Positions 1 to 7,322 of a DNA stretch of 25,815 bases are shown piece after piece. This DNA comes from JACNKJ01 sp964440095 (GTDB taxonomy: Bacteria; Krumholzibacteriota; Krumholzibacteriia; JACNKJ01), in the NCBI GenBank assembly GCA_964440095.1, contig CAYTPZ010000030.1, positions 1 through 25,815 on the forward strand, given 5' to 3'. Within the stretch, counting starts at the first letter, position 1; each line of letters starts with the position of its first letter. Made by a program: the position numbers and the translations under genes. A model generated the notes under the pieces. That model searched no databases. It was given only the letters and a program-made list of their open reading frames with translations, and had not been told where the DNA came from.

Positions 1-84
1 GCATGGCCCTCCCTAATCGCTCAGAGATATGATATTTTAACATAAATACTGGAATAAAAAAGAGCGGGAGGCAAGTGCACCCTG
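1..84. other. Left-edge intergenic AT-rich stretch
   Basis: No complete gene is visible here. The stretch is AT-rich compared with its surroundings. Read leftward, a GGGAGG motif lies two bases before an ATG at positions 4-2, so a leftward gene may begin just at the window edge. Only its start codon would be inside. A run of six A (six T on the minus strand) near 56-61 lies downstream of the outer-membrane gene, but no convincing stem precedes it, so I do not call a terminator. Confidence 0.3.
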
Positions 85-687
85 CTAGAACCGCAGCCCG
101 ATCACCGCCGACAACACTTCACTGGTGTAGTCGAGCCCGGCGTCATTCGTCCTGTAGATGTTCTCCAGGCCCATGTTGTAGCGCAGCCAGAGAAATCCCG
201 AGCCGAATTCGAGCCCCGCGCCCAGCGAGAAGGTAACCTCGCGCTGGACGATTTCATCCAGCAGATCCTGTTCCACGCAAATGGACGTGTCTCTATCGAG
301 GGTGGCCTCGCAAAAGGTGGCCTTCTGTGGCACGTGCAAAGCCACGCCCAGGGAAACAAAGGCGCCGCGCTGACGAGAGTTGCGAAGCAAGAGGTCGAGG
401 GGAAGGTCGTAGCTGCGCAGGTTCAAATCTTCCCGCACGGCTCCCGCGCCTTTCTGCCAGCTGTTGCGGCTGGTCATCTGGAAAGCTCCGCGCAGGGCCA
501 CGTGTTCGCCGAATTCCAGATCCTGGAAGATGCCGCCGGTCCAGTCGTAACCGCGCTCGAAATCGGCGAGAAGGCCCTGGGTGTCCGAGCCCATGAGACG
601 ATAGGAATTAGCGCCGCCATAGACGCCGAGGCCGGCGGCGGGCAGCGCGAGCAATAGTGCAAGCAAGAGGGGGAGGGCGATGCGCAA
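85..687 (-). CDS. Small outer-membrane beta-barrel protein
   Basis: The 200-residue product starts with a hydrophobic leucine/alanine-rich segment (residues 1-20) that looks like a Sec signal peptide. Alternating hydrophobic and polar strands with many Gly and aromatic residues follow, and the protein ends in Arg-Phe. A terminal aromatic after beta strands is typical of barrels inserted by the Bam machinery. Two cysteines lie near residues 125-138 and could form a disulfide in a loop. The start is TTG at 687, the codon in front of the signal peptide, with an AAGG-like ribosome site about 7 bases upstream. The gene lies 66 bp downstream of ssnA on the same strand and has a possible promoter of its own. 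Size and shape fit the 'outer membrane protein beta-barrel' families (8-stranded OmpX/PorT-like). The transported substrate or role cannot be read from sequence. Confidence 0.7.
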   Translation of the reverse strand: MRIALPLLLALLLALPAAGLGVYGGANSYRLMGSDTQGLLADFERGYDWTGGIFQDLEFGEHVALRGAFQMTSRNSWQKGAGAVREDLNLRSYDLPLDLLLRNSRQRGAFVSLGVALHVPQKATFCEATLDRDTSICVEQDLLDEIVQREVTFSLGAGLEFGSGFLWLRYNMGLENIYRTNDAGLDYTSEVLSAVIGLRF

Positions 688-719
688 GACTTGCCTTTCC
701 AGCGGAGTTCGAAGCCCGA

Positions 720-748
720 AATGTGTGACGCTTTGGCCGGAAAGTCAA
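720..748 (-). promoter_or_regulatory. Possible promoter of the outer-membrane barrel gene
   Basis: On the minus strand TTGACT (743-748) is followed after 17 bp by CACATT (720-725). The -35 box is strong and the -10 box poor (three of six consensus positions). The site lies in the 66-bp gap between ssnA and the barrel gene. Confidence 0.35.
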
Positions 749-753
749 TACCC

Positions 754-1962
754 TCAGAGGCTTAGCAAGCGTTTTCCCAATTTATCCGCTTCCAGCGCGG
801 CGAGCACTTCCAATTCCGCTAAATCCACGCCGAAGAGGCTCTGCCCATCGAAGAGCACCTTGCCCCGGCTCACCGTGCGGTTCACCCGCGGAGAGTCGCT
901 GGATGCGTCCAGGGTAATGAAATCCGCGTCGGCGCCGGGCTCCAGGCGTCCCACCGGGCGCTCGAAAATGGAGGATGCGATGGCGGCTCCTCCATTATAG
1001 AGCAATCTCGCAGCGCCGGCTCCGTCGGCGGCGGCGAAGCGTGCTTCGGTGAGCAGGCCGCTGAGAAATCCGTCGGTGCCCAGACCCACGGTGATGCCCG
1101 CTGCGCTCTGGCTGGCCACGTCGGCCCGGCCCACTCGATTGTGCGCATTGGACTGTGGGCAGTGAGCCAGAAAACAGCCCCGCTCGACCAGAAGATCCGC
1201 ATCGCCCGACGCCAGATGCACGCCGTGGGCGAAGAGGCTTCCCTCGCGCAAGATTCCATGCTTGTCCAGGCGATCCACCACGCTTGTGTATCCGCGTTCT
1301 CGGGCGTCGGCCAAATCGCTTTCCGCTTCGGCCAGGTGAATATGGAAAGGCATGTCGGTGGCCGCCGCGCACTCGGCCAGGCTCTCGTCGGACAGGGTGA
1401 AGGATGCGTGCAAGCCAAAGAGGGCGCGCACGGTATCGTGGCCACCATAGCGATAGATGGCTCGCTGGTTTTCGGCAACTCCTTCGGCAAAGAGCTCGGG
1501 GCCGTTTCGATCGGTGACCTCGAAGGCCATGGCCAACTTCACGCCGAGTCGCTCGGCTTCTTCGGCGAGAATGTCCAGACTACCTTCGGTGAAATCCGGG
1601 CTGGAGTGATGATCGATCACCGTCGTGCATCCATGCATTACCGCCGCCGCAAGGCCCAGGCGCGCGCTGGCGCGAATGGAGCTCTCATCCAAGGCGCGAT
1701 CAAGACGCCACCAAACCTGTTCGAGAATTTTCACGAATTCGCTCGAGCGCTCGGGCCAGTCGAGACGTCCGGCCAAAGCGCTGTAGATGTGGGTATGCGA
1801 GTTGATGAGCCCAGGCAGCAAGAGGTCGCCGGCAAGGTCCACGCCTTCTTCGGCGAAGGGAGGAGATTCGTCGCCCACATCGGCGATGCGGCCGTCTTCC
1901 ACTAAAACCCAGCGCGTTCCCTGTTCGAGGGTGGCGCCGTTCTCAAAGAGCGTTCGAGCCAT
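754..1962 (-). CDS. ssnA: SsnA-type amidohydrolase (putative aminohydrolase)
   Basis: A 402-residue cytosolic metal-dependent hydrolase of the COG0402 amidohydrolase superfamily (chlorohydrolase/guanine deaminase-like). The metal-binding set is complete: H56 and H58 in the HTH motif after strand 1, H209 in HIHLAE, H246 in FAHGVHL, and D297 in GLGTDGF. SsnA is a recurrent neighbour of selenium-dependent hydroxylases and is part of the enterobacterial purine/urate degradation cluster. Its position directly behind the hydroxylase subunit supports that identity over other deaminases. I chose the ATG at 1962: it is followed by the usual N-terminal strand, has an AGGGGAGG ribosome site just upstream, and overlaps the end of the hydroxylase gene by 20 bp, so the two are probably translationally coupled. 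A start 30 bases further upstream would add an unlikely Trp/Cys-rich tail. The substrate is inferred, probably a hydroxylated purine or related heterocycle. Confidence 0.82.
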   Translation of the reverse strand: MARTLFENGATLEQGTRWVLVEDGRIADVGDESPPFAEEGVDLAGDLLLPGLINSHTHIYSALAGRLDWPERSSEFVKILEQVWWRLDRALDESSIRASARLGLAAAVMHGCTTVIDHHSSPDFTEGSLDILAEEAERLGVKLAMAFEVTDRNGPELFAEGVAENQRAIYRYGGHDTVRALFGLHASFTLSDESLAECAAATDMPFHIHLAEAESDLADARERGYTSVVDRLDKHGILREGSLFAHGVHLASGDADLLVERGCFLAHCPQSNAHNRVGRADVASQSAAGITVGLGTDGFLSGLLTEARFAAADGAGAARLLYNGGAAIASSIFERPVGRLEPGADADFITLDASSDSPRVNRTVSRGKVLFDGQSLFGVDLAELEVLAALEADKLGKRLLSL

Positions 1963-4186
1963 GGCCTCCCCTTTCCAACAAATCCAAAACATGCTCCGGC
2001 CGGATGGGAATTTCGCTCACCTGCGCGCCCACCGCATTGCTCACGGCGGCGGCAATGGCGGCGGCCGTGGGAATGATCACCGGTTCTCCCAGGCTTTTGG
2101 CGCCGAAGGGTCCTTCGGAATGAGGTTCTTCCACGATGAGCGTTTCTATCTCCGGTACCTCAATGGCCGTGGGTAGGTGATAGGTAGATAAATTTCGCGC
2201 CAGAATGTCGCCGCCCTCACGGGCGAATCGTTCGGTGAGCGCCCATCCCAGACCTTGGGCCACGCCACCTTCCACTTGGGCTTCCACGCCGGCCGGGTTC
2301 ACGGCGCAACCCACGTCGTGGGCGGCCCAAACTTTGAGCACGCGCACATTTCCCGTGATGCGATCCACGGCCACGCGCGCCGACTGGGTGGCGAAGGAGT
2401 AAGCGAAGTAAGCCTCGCCGCTACCCTTCTTGAGGTCGAACTCCAGCTCGGGAACGTGCCACCAACCTTCGGCGGCCAAGTTCACGTTGCGCTTGTAGGC
2501 TTCCCCCGCGAGTTCACGGAAGGAGGCTTCGCCCAGCTCTTCGCGCAAAGGCGCCAGACGTTCATGCAATTTAGCCGCGGCGTTCAGGATGGCGTTGCCG
2601 CTCATGACCACATTCCGGCTGGCCACGGTGGGGCCACTGTCGGGCACCAGGGCCGTGTCCACCGGCATCAGGGTAACCTGCTCGGGTTCAATTCCCAGTG
2701 CCTCGGCAGCCATTTGTTGCACCACTGTGCGAGCGCCCTGCCCGAACTCCGTGAGTCCGGTGGCGCAACTGACCGATCCGTCAGCATGCACCTGCAGGTA
2801 GGCGCCTGCGCCGTCCATGTGCCATCCGGACTTGCCCAGGCAGTTGCCGTAGATCATAGCGCCGTGTCCGGTTCCGAAAAGCCACCGGCCTTCTTCCAGG
2901 TCTGCTTCTTCATCGGCCGTACCCTTGGCCGATGCTTCCGCCGCGCGCTCCAGGGTTTCCATGGCGCCCACACTCTCGTCGAGCTTGTGGCCGGTGCAGG
3001 TTTCGCCCCCTTCGCGGAGCAAGTTGATGCGGCGGATTTCCACGGGGTCCATGCCCAGTTCGGCGGCCATGAGATCCACTAAGCGTTCGTGGCCGAAGCA
3101 GGCTTGGGGACTGCCGAATCCGCGGAAGGCGCCGTTGGGAACCTGGTTGGTGTACCAGGCGCGAGTTTCCACTTTCACGTTGGGAATGTCGTAGGGCCCG
3201 GCGCCCTGCATGCAGGCGCGGTAGATCACCGGCGGCGATAGGGTGGCGTAAGCGCCGGATTCCGCGTCCTGATAAACCTCCATGGCGGTGAAGCGTCCGT
3301 CTTTCGTCGCGCCCAATCGTCCGCGAATGCGGAAGGGGTGCCGTTTGCTCGTGGACCGGAAATCTTCGTCGCGGGAAAGCAGCAGCCTCACGGGACGCCC
3401 CGTGGCGAGAGCCAGCACCGATGCCCGTGCACAGAACTCGCTGGGTAGATCTTCCTTGCCGCCGAAGGCGCCGCCGGTAGGAGTTTGAATAACCCGCACT
3501 CGACTTTGCGGCAACCCGGTAGCACGCGACACGTCGCGTTGAACGTAGAAGGGGCACTGCAGCGATCCGTGGATTGTAAGCCCGCCGCTCTCGCCGGGGG
3601 TGACGATGCATCCCTGGGGCTCCAGGTAGTAGTGCTCTTGGAGGCCCGTGACAAGTTCCGCTTCCACCACGACGTCGGCGTCCGCAAATCCACGCTCCAC
3701 CACACCCTTGCGCAGTTTCTGGTGCACGGCAATGGGGCCCTCTTCATGAATGGGATACTCGGCCTGCGTTTCCACCTTGTCCAGGTTGAGAATGGCCGGC
3801 AATTCCTCCAGCTCGAAGCGTATGGCGGCAAGGGCGGCCTGGGCCGCCTCGGCACTTTCGGCGGCCACGATGGCCATGGGTTCGCCCACATAACGCACCT
3901 TGCCCTGGGCCAGCAGGGGTTGATCGTCGATGATCACGCCGATGCGATTTTCGCCGGGAATGTCCTCTGGGCCCAAAACGGCCACCACGCCGGGCAGGGT
4001 GCGGGCCGCTTCGAGGTCCAGACTCAGGATTCTGGCATGGGGTAGGGGGCTACCCAATTGGGCGGCATGGAGCATGTCATCGAGGCGCAGGTCGGGCAGG
4101 AATCGCATGCGGCCCTTGAGTTTAGATTCAGCGTCCTCGCGGATATGGCGGCTGCCCACGGTCTGGGGCTTAGATTTCCGATTCAC
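1943..4186 (-). CDS. Molybdenum hydroxylase, molybdopterin-binding subunit (XdhD/xanthine dehydrogenase type)
   Basis: A 747-residue protein equal to the large subunit of the xanthine dehydrogenase family. Residues 10-130 form the aldehyde oxidase/xanthine dehydrogenase a/b hammerhead domain, and the rest is the molybdopterin-binding domain. Visible active-site elements are GGAFGGKE (238-245), FRGFG (354-358), GQGARTVVQQ in the second half, and the GAKSLGEP motif whose glutamate (about E701) matches the catalytic base. There is no N-terminal [2Fe-2S] domain and no FAD domain, so separate electron-transfer subunits are expected. None lies nearby. Genomic linkage to YqeB, YqeC and MocA marks it as a selenium-dependent hydroxylase. 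The selenium there is a labile ligand of molybdenum rather than selenocysteine, and no in-frame TGA is needed. The start is GTG at 4186, with GGAGG four bases upstream. Likely substrates are purines or another N-heterocycle. Confidence 0.85.
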   Translation of the reverse strand: MNRKSKPQTVGSRHIREDAESKLKGRMRFLPDLRLDDMLHAAQLGSPLPHARILSLDLEAARTLPGVVAVLGPEDIPGENRIGVIIDDQPLLAQGKVRYVGEPMAIVAAESAEAAQAALAAIRFELEELPAILNLDKVETQAEYPIHEEGPIAVHQKLRKGVVERGFADADVVVEAELVTGLQEHYYLEPQGCIVTPGESGGLTIHGSLQCPFYVQRDVSRATGLPQSRVRVIQTPTGGAFGGKEDLPSEFCARASVLALATGRPVRLLLSRDEDFRSTSKRHPFRIRGRLGATKDGRFTAMEVYQDAESGAYATLSPPVIYRACMQGAGPYDIPNVKVETRAWYTNQVPNGAFRGFGSPQACFGHERLVDLMAAELGMDPVEIRRINLLREGGETCTGHKLDESVGAMETLERAAEASAKGTADEEADLEEGRWLFGTGHGAMIYGNCLGKSGWHMDGAGAYLQVHADGSVSCATGLTEFGQGARTVVQQMAAEALGIEPEQVTLMPVDTALVPDSGPTVASRNVVMSGNAILNAAAKLHERLAPLREELGEASFRELAGEAYKRNVNLAAEGWWHVPELEFDLKKGSGEAYFAYSFATQSARVAVDRITGNVRVLKVWAAHDVGCAVNPAGVEAQVEGGVAQGLGWALTERFAREGGDILARNLSTYHLPTAIEVPEIETLIVEEPHSEGPFGAKSLGEPVIIPTAAAIAAAVSNAVGAQVSEIPIRPEHVLDLLERGGHGSNAL

Positions 4187-4233
4187 GATACCTCCAGGGC
4201 TAGCCTATCCTATTGCGGCGGTGCAAAGAAAGA

Positions 4234-4265
4234 GGAAGCTCGCGAAACATGCAAGGCGAGCTTTC
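4234..4265 (+). other. Inverted repeat in leader of the GMG-repeat gene
   Basis: Arms AAGCTCGC (4236-4243) and GCGAGCTT (4256-4263) are perfect complements around a 12-base loop. A G-U and a G-C pair extend the stem to 10 bp. It lies 34 bp before the ATG at 4299, inside the 112-bp divergent region between the hydroxylase gene and the repeat gene. No T-run follows, so it looks like a leader structure or a protein-binding palindrome, not a terminator. Confidence 0.4.
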
Positions 4266-4298
4266 GTAAGCTGCGAGGACACAAGGCAGGTAACTCCT

Positions 4299-5057
4299 AT
4301 GAAACGACTCATCATCATCATGGCCCTCGGCATGGTTTTCCTCGGAGCTACGGGATCTTCCCGGCTGGTGAAGCACTTCGCCGAGGAAGGTGTGGAAATC
4401 GATGGCGTGCGCCTCAAGCATCGCCGAACCGTGGAACTGGAAATCGATCTGGACGACCGCCTCATCTACTATGCCCATGTTGGCGACATTCGAATTCGCC
4501 CGGGCAGCGGACGTGATGCGATCCTCAAGATCGAGGTTATCGAATACAGTGAAGGCGACGCGGAAGTGTATCTCGATTCCGACGGAATAATCCGAAGCCG
4601 GAGCGAGAGTGATCACACCAGCGCATTGGGCCCGCTCATTGCCGAAGTGCCCCAGGGCATCGATCTCGAACTAGGCTGCGGCCTCGGTGATCTGGAAATT
4701 TCCGACATGGATGGCTCGCGGCGAATCTATCTGGAAACAGGTATGGGCGACATGTTCCTGGAAGGCTTGGAGAACATTTCCAGCATCGATGCAGAATCGG
4801 GTATGGGTGATATCATTTTGGACACGTGCCGGAACCTGGAGGTAGTGGATCTGGCTACAGGCATGGGATCGATCACCGTGCGAGACGTGGAGGCTGAAAT
4901 TCTTGACGCCGCCACCGGCCTGGGCGGTATTCGCTTCAACGGCTGCAGATTCGACAAGGTCTACGCCGAAACCGGCATGGGATCCATCAAGTTGCGCAAC
5001 ACGACTTACGAAGATTCGGATTTAGATACTGGCATGGGGAGTGTGAAGTACCACTAG
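4299..5057 (+). CDS. Exported GMG-repeat beta-solenoid-like protein, function unknown
   Basis: A 252-residue protein with a hydrophobic N-terminus (residues 4-19, preceded by Lys-Arg) that fits a Sec signal or membrane anchor. The second half contains seven repeats of about 19-22 residues, each opening with G-[M/L/C]-(x)-G-[D/S/G], for example GMGDMFLEG, GMGDIILDT, GMGSITVRD, GLGGIRFNG, GMGSIKLRN and GMGSVKYH. Each repeat continues with one or two short hydrophobic strands. This resembles the DUF4097/DUF2807-type putative adhesin or auto-transporter-like beta-helix proteins, but I cannot name a family with certainty. The start is ATG 4299. In-frame codons upstream run antisense to the hydroxylase gene and are not expected to be translated. 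It lies between the two arms of the molybdenum hydroxylase locus, 59 bp before yqeC-mocA and on the same strand. No function in selenium or molybdenum metabolism is known for such proteins. Confidence 0.75.
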   Translation: MKRLIIIMALGMVFLGATGSSRLVKHFAEEGVEIDGVRLKHRRTVELEIDLDDRLIYYAHVGDIRIRPGSGRDAILKIEVIEYSEGDAEVYLDSDGIIRSRSESDHTSALGPLIAEVPQGIDLELGCGLGDLEISDMDGSRRIYLETGMGDMFLEGLENISSIDAESGMGDIILDTCRNLEVVDLATGMGSITVRDVEAEILDAATGLGGIRFNGCRFDKVYAETGMGSIKLRNTTYEDSDLDTGMGSVKYH

Positions 5058-5081
5058 CCTTTCGCCCACGTCGTTCCTTCC

Positions 5082-5110
5082 TTGAGGATGGGGCGCCGCC
5101 GAGCTAGTCT
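5082..5110 (+). promoter_or_regulatory. Candidate promoter of yqeC-mocA operon, possibly giving a leaderless mRNA
   Basis: TTGAGG (5082-5087) and TAGTCT (5105-5110) are separated by 17 bp. A start seven bases after the -10 box would fall at 5117, which is the A of the ATG, and no good ribosome-binding site lies upstream of that ATG. The spacing matches the other candidate promoters of this window. Confidence 0.45.
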
Positions 5111-5116
5111 CGTCAA

Positions 5117-6448
5117 ATGACTCACCCGACAACACTATTGGGCAATCCCTTGCCGAAGGTTGTGACCGTGTTCGGCAGCGGGGGCAAGACCGCCCTGCTC
5201 ACGCTCCTCGCCAGGCAGCTTTCCACAAAAGGTGCTCGTGTGCTGTTGAGCACCAGCACCAAGGTCTATCCCTTCCCCTATTTTCCCATGGAGGACGATC
5301 CATCAGCGCTGAAGGCGGCTTTCGAGCAGTCTCCGGTGGTTTTCCTTGGGCTTAAGATAAATGCCGAGGGTAAATATCCAGGTCCCGAGCCCCTTGATCT
5401 GGCCGCCCTGCGCGGGCTGGCCGATTTCATCCTCATCGAAGGCGATGGCGCCCGCCGCCGCCCCCTCAAGGTGCATCAACCCCATGATCCCGTGGTTCCG
5501 GATGGATCGGACCTGGCTATCATGGTTCTCGGCGCCTCGGCCCTGGGCCGTATTGTGGACGAATGCAGCCTCCACCGGCTCTCTAAGGCATTGCCTCGCT
5601 GGGGTTTAGCTGAAGGCGAGCCCATCGAGGCCGAGTCTGTGGCAGGCATAGCCCTGGATGCCGAGGGATATCGCGGCAAGGCGGGCAATACGCCTCTCCG
5701 CATTCTGGTGAATCAGGCCGATGCCAATCCTTCGTGCGCTCACGAATTGGCTTCGGCCCTGCGTCGCCGCTGGACGGGTCCCATATTTGTGGGTTCGGCG
5801 GAGGCCGGCACAATTGAGGCTCTCGATGCGTCGGCTTCGCGACCGGCCCTCATTCTTCTCGCCGCCGGCGCCAGTTCGCGCTGGCCTGGTGAAAAACTGC
5901 ATGCCCAGATTGGTTCGCGCAGCGTTTTGGAGTGGAGTCTGGCGGCCTGGCGGTCCTCGGCCCTGGAGGATCGCGTGTTGGTGCACCGGCCCGGAGATGA
6001 TCCAAGCGCTGCGGCTGCCCTAAAGGCTGGATTTCGCCCGGTGGTCTGCGAACGGGCCGAGCGGGGCATGAGCGAATCCATTCGTGCGGGATTCGCTGCC
6101 ATCAACCGTGAAGCGAGCGGCGCAATCTTAGCTTTGGGCGATATGCCGGCCCTGAGTTCCGCCACCCTGAAGCGTTTGTTAAGCACCATCGATGAAAACC
6201 CCGACCGCGCCATGCGCCCGCGCTATCAGGATCGGCCGGGTCATCCCGTGCACATCCCCCGCGAACGATTCGAGGAAATCGCCGCCTTGACCGGCGACCG
6301 AGGCCCCCGCGATGTGCTAGAGTCTTGGCATCCGATTTACTTAGACGTGGAAGATGAGGGCGTGGTGCTCGACCTGGACAAGCCGGCCGAGGCCGATCGC
6401 GTGGAGTGCCATCTCATGGAGGTTCGCGAAAACGATGAAGCTGGATAA
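5117..6448 (+). CDS. yqeC/mocA: YqeC-MocA fusion: selenium-dependent hydroxylase accessory protein plus molybdenum cofactor nucleotidyltransferase
   Basis: One 443-residue chain joins two proteins that are usually separate. Residues 1-235 are YqeC-like: a P-loop-like GSGGKT (20-25), the STSTKVY strand, and the diagnostic IEGDGARRRPLK motif (108-119). Residues 240-443 are a MocA/MobA-type nucleotidyltransferase with LLAAGASSR followed by the metal/nucleotide-binding lysine in GEKL (about 246-259), LGDMP (about 341-345), the RPGHPVHIP segment and TGDRGPRDVL. YqeC is a marker of selenium-dependent molybdenum hydroxylases. MocA transfers CMP to molybdopterin to make the cytosine dinucleotide cofactor used by xanthine dehydrogenase-family enzymes. 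In the MocA signature Trp-Pro stands where Met-Gly is usual. The ATG at 5117 has no clear ribosome site. The gene overlaps yqeB by 14 bp. Confidence 0.88.
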   Translation: MTHPTTLLGNPLPKVVTVFGSGGKTALLTLLARQLSTKGARVLLSTSTKVYPFPYFPMEDDPSALKAAFEQSPVVFLGLKINAEGKYPGPEPLDLAALRGLADFILIEGDGARRRPLKVHQPHDPVVPDGSDLAIMVLGASALGRIVDECSLHRLSKALPRWGLAEGEPIEAESVAGIALDAEGYRGKAGNTPLRILVNQADANPSCAHELASALRRRWTGPIFVGSAEAGTIEALDASASRPALILLAAGASSRWPGEKLHAQIGSRSVLEWSLAAWRSSALEDRVLVHRPGDDPSAAAALKAGFRPVVCERAERGMSESIRAGFAAINREASGAILALGDMPALSSATLKRLLSTIDENPDRAMRPRYQDRPGHPVHIPRERFEEIAALTGDRGPRDVLESWHPIYLDVEDEGVVLDLDKPAEADRVECHLMEVRENDEAG

Positions 6449-7322
6449 GTATCCCATACTCGTGCGCGGAGCCGGGGAACACGCCAGCGGCGTGGCCTGG
6501 CACCTCCGCCGCGCGGGCTTTCCCTTGGTCATGACCGAACGGCACGAACCTTTGGCCGTGCGCCGCCATGTGGCCTTCGCAAGAGCAGCGCGAAAAGGCG
6601 AGAGCTTGGTTGAAGGCGTGACCGCACGACTGTGCGGCGAGCGTCTGCATCCGGATGAACATGGCGAACCCGTGGATGCGCCCACGCCTGCGGTGGATGA
6701 TGCCATCGCCGCCGCCGTGCGAGAAGTCTGGAAGAAGGGCGAGATCGCCGTGGTCATCGACGACGGCATTCGGCTTACCAAACACTTCGATTTCGCAGCC
6801 ATTCTCGACGCACGCATGTTGAAAGAGGCCGATGGATCCATCCTCGGTAAAGCGCCCTTCACCTTGGCCTTGGGTCCTGGCTACACCGCCACCGAACATG
6901 TGGATGCGGTGGTGGAAACATTGCGGGGTCACGACCTGGGCCGCGTCTATTACGAAGGATCCGCCGCGCCCAACACCGGCGTGCCCGGCGAGATAGGCGG
7001 CGAAACGCATACGCGGGTTTATCACTCGCCCTGCGAAGGGCGATTTTGGGCCCATGTGAAAATTGGACAGATGGTGCGCAAGGGCGACCTGATCGGCGTC
7101 TTCGAAGGCGACTGCAAGGAACCCTGCACCATCGTGGCGGAAATTCCGGGCATCGTGCGCGGACTGTTGGCCGACGGTGAAATCGTGCCCGAAGGCACCA
7201 AGGTGGCCGACGTGGATCCCCGCGGTGAAGACATCGATCCCGCGACCTTGTCCGAGAAAACCCGCGCCATGGCAGGCGGAGTGCTCACCGCGCTAATGGC
7301 CGCCATATCCGAAGGATCATGA
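6435..7322 (+). CDS. yqeB: YqeB, selenium-dependent molybdenum hydroxylase system protein (EF2563 family)
   Basis: A 295-residue cytosolic protein. The N-terminus carries a Rossmann-like LVRGAGEHASGVA (residues 9-21), then PLAVRRHVAFA and LVEGVTA, all typical of the YqeB/EF2563 family. The last ~100 residues contain a barrel-sandwich-like segment (KIGQMVRKGDLIG, PGIVRGLLADG, KVADVDPRG). With YqeC and SelD, YqeB is used in comparative genomics to recognise selenium-dependent molybdenum hydroxylases. It is thought to help supply or insert labile selenium at the molybdenum centre, but its reaction is not established. The start is ATG 6435, supported by GGAGG at 6418-6422 and by the family N-terminus. 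A longer in-frame reading would only repeat the end of the fusion gene in another frame. It overlaps xdhC by four bases (ATGA). Confidence 0.88.
   Translation: MKLDKYPILVRGAGEHASGVAWHLRRAGFPLVMTERHEPLAVRRHVAFARAARKGESLVEGVTARLCGERLHPDEHGEPVDAPTPAVDDAIAAAVREVWKKGEIAVVIDDGIRLTKHFDFAAILDARMLKEADGSILGKAPFTLALGPGYTATEHVDAVVETLRGHDLGRVYYEGSAAPNTGVPGEIGGETHTRVYHSPCEGRFWAHVKIGQMVRKGDLIGVFEGDCKEPCTIVAEIPGIVRGLLADGEIVPEGTKVADVDPRGEDIDPATLSEKTRAMAGGVLTALMAAISEGS

Noticed and set aside
50..84. Terminator after the outer-membrane barrel gene
   Set aside because: A T-run exists on the minus strand, but only 3-bp stems can be drawn before it.
1141..1905. Long open frame (254 codons) on the plus strand inside ssnA
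   Set aside because: It is antisense to a gene with all amidohydrolase metal ligands. Its product has no recognisable motif, and the frame is explained by high GC.
2255..3082. 275-codon plus-strand open frame opposite the hydroxylase gene
   Set aside because: Antisense shadow of conserved molybdopterin-binding motifs, with no ribosome site or family features.
1943..4186. Search for a selenocysteine codon and SECIS element in the hydroxylase
   Set aside because: The frame has no internal TGA. Selenium in this enzyme class is a cofactor ligand, so none is expected.
3930..4298. N-terminal extension of the GMG-repeat protein by about 123 residues
   Set aside because: The extension runs antisense through the hydroxylase gene and its own promoter region. 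ATG 4299 has a signal-like N-terminus directly behind it.
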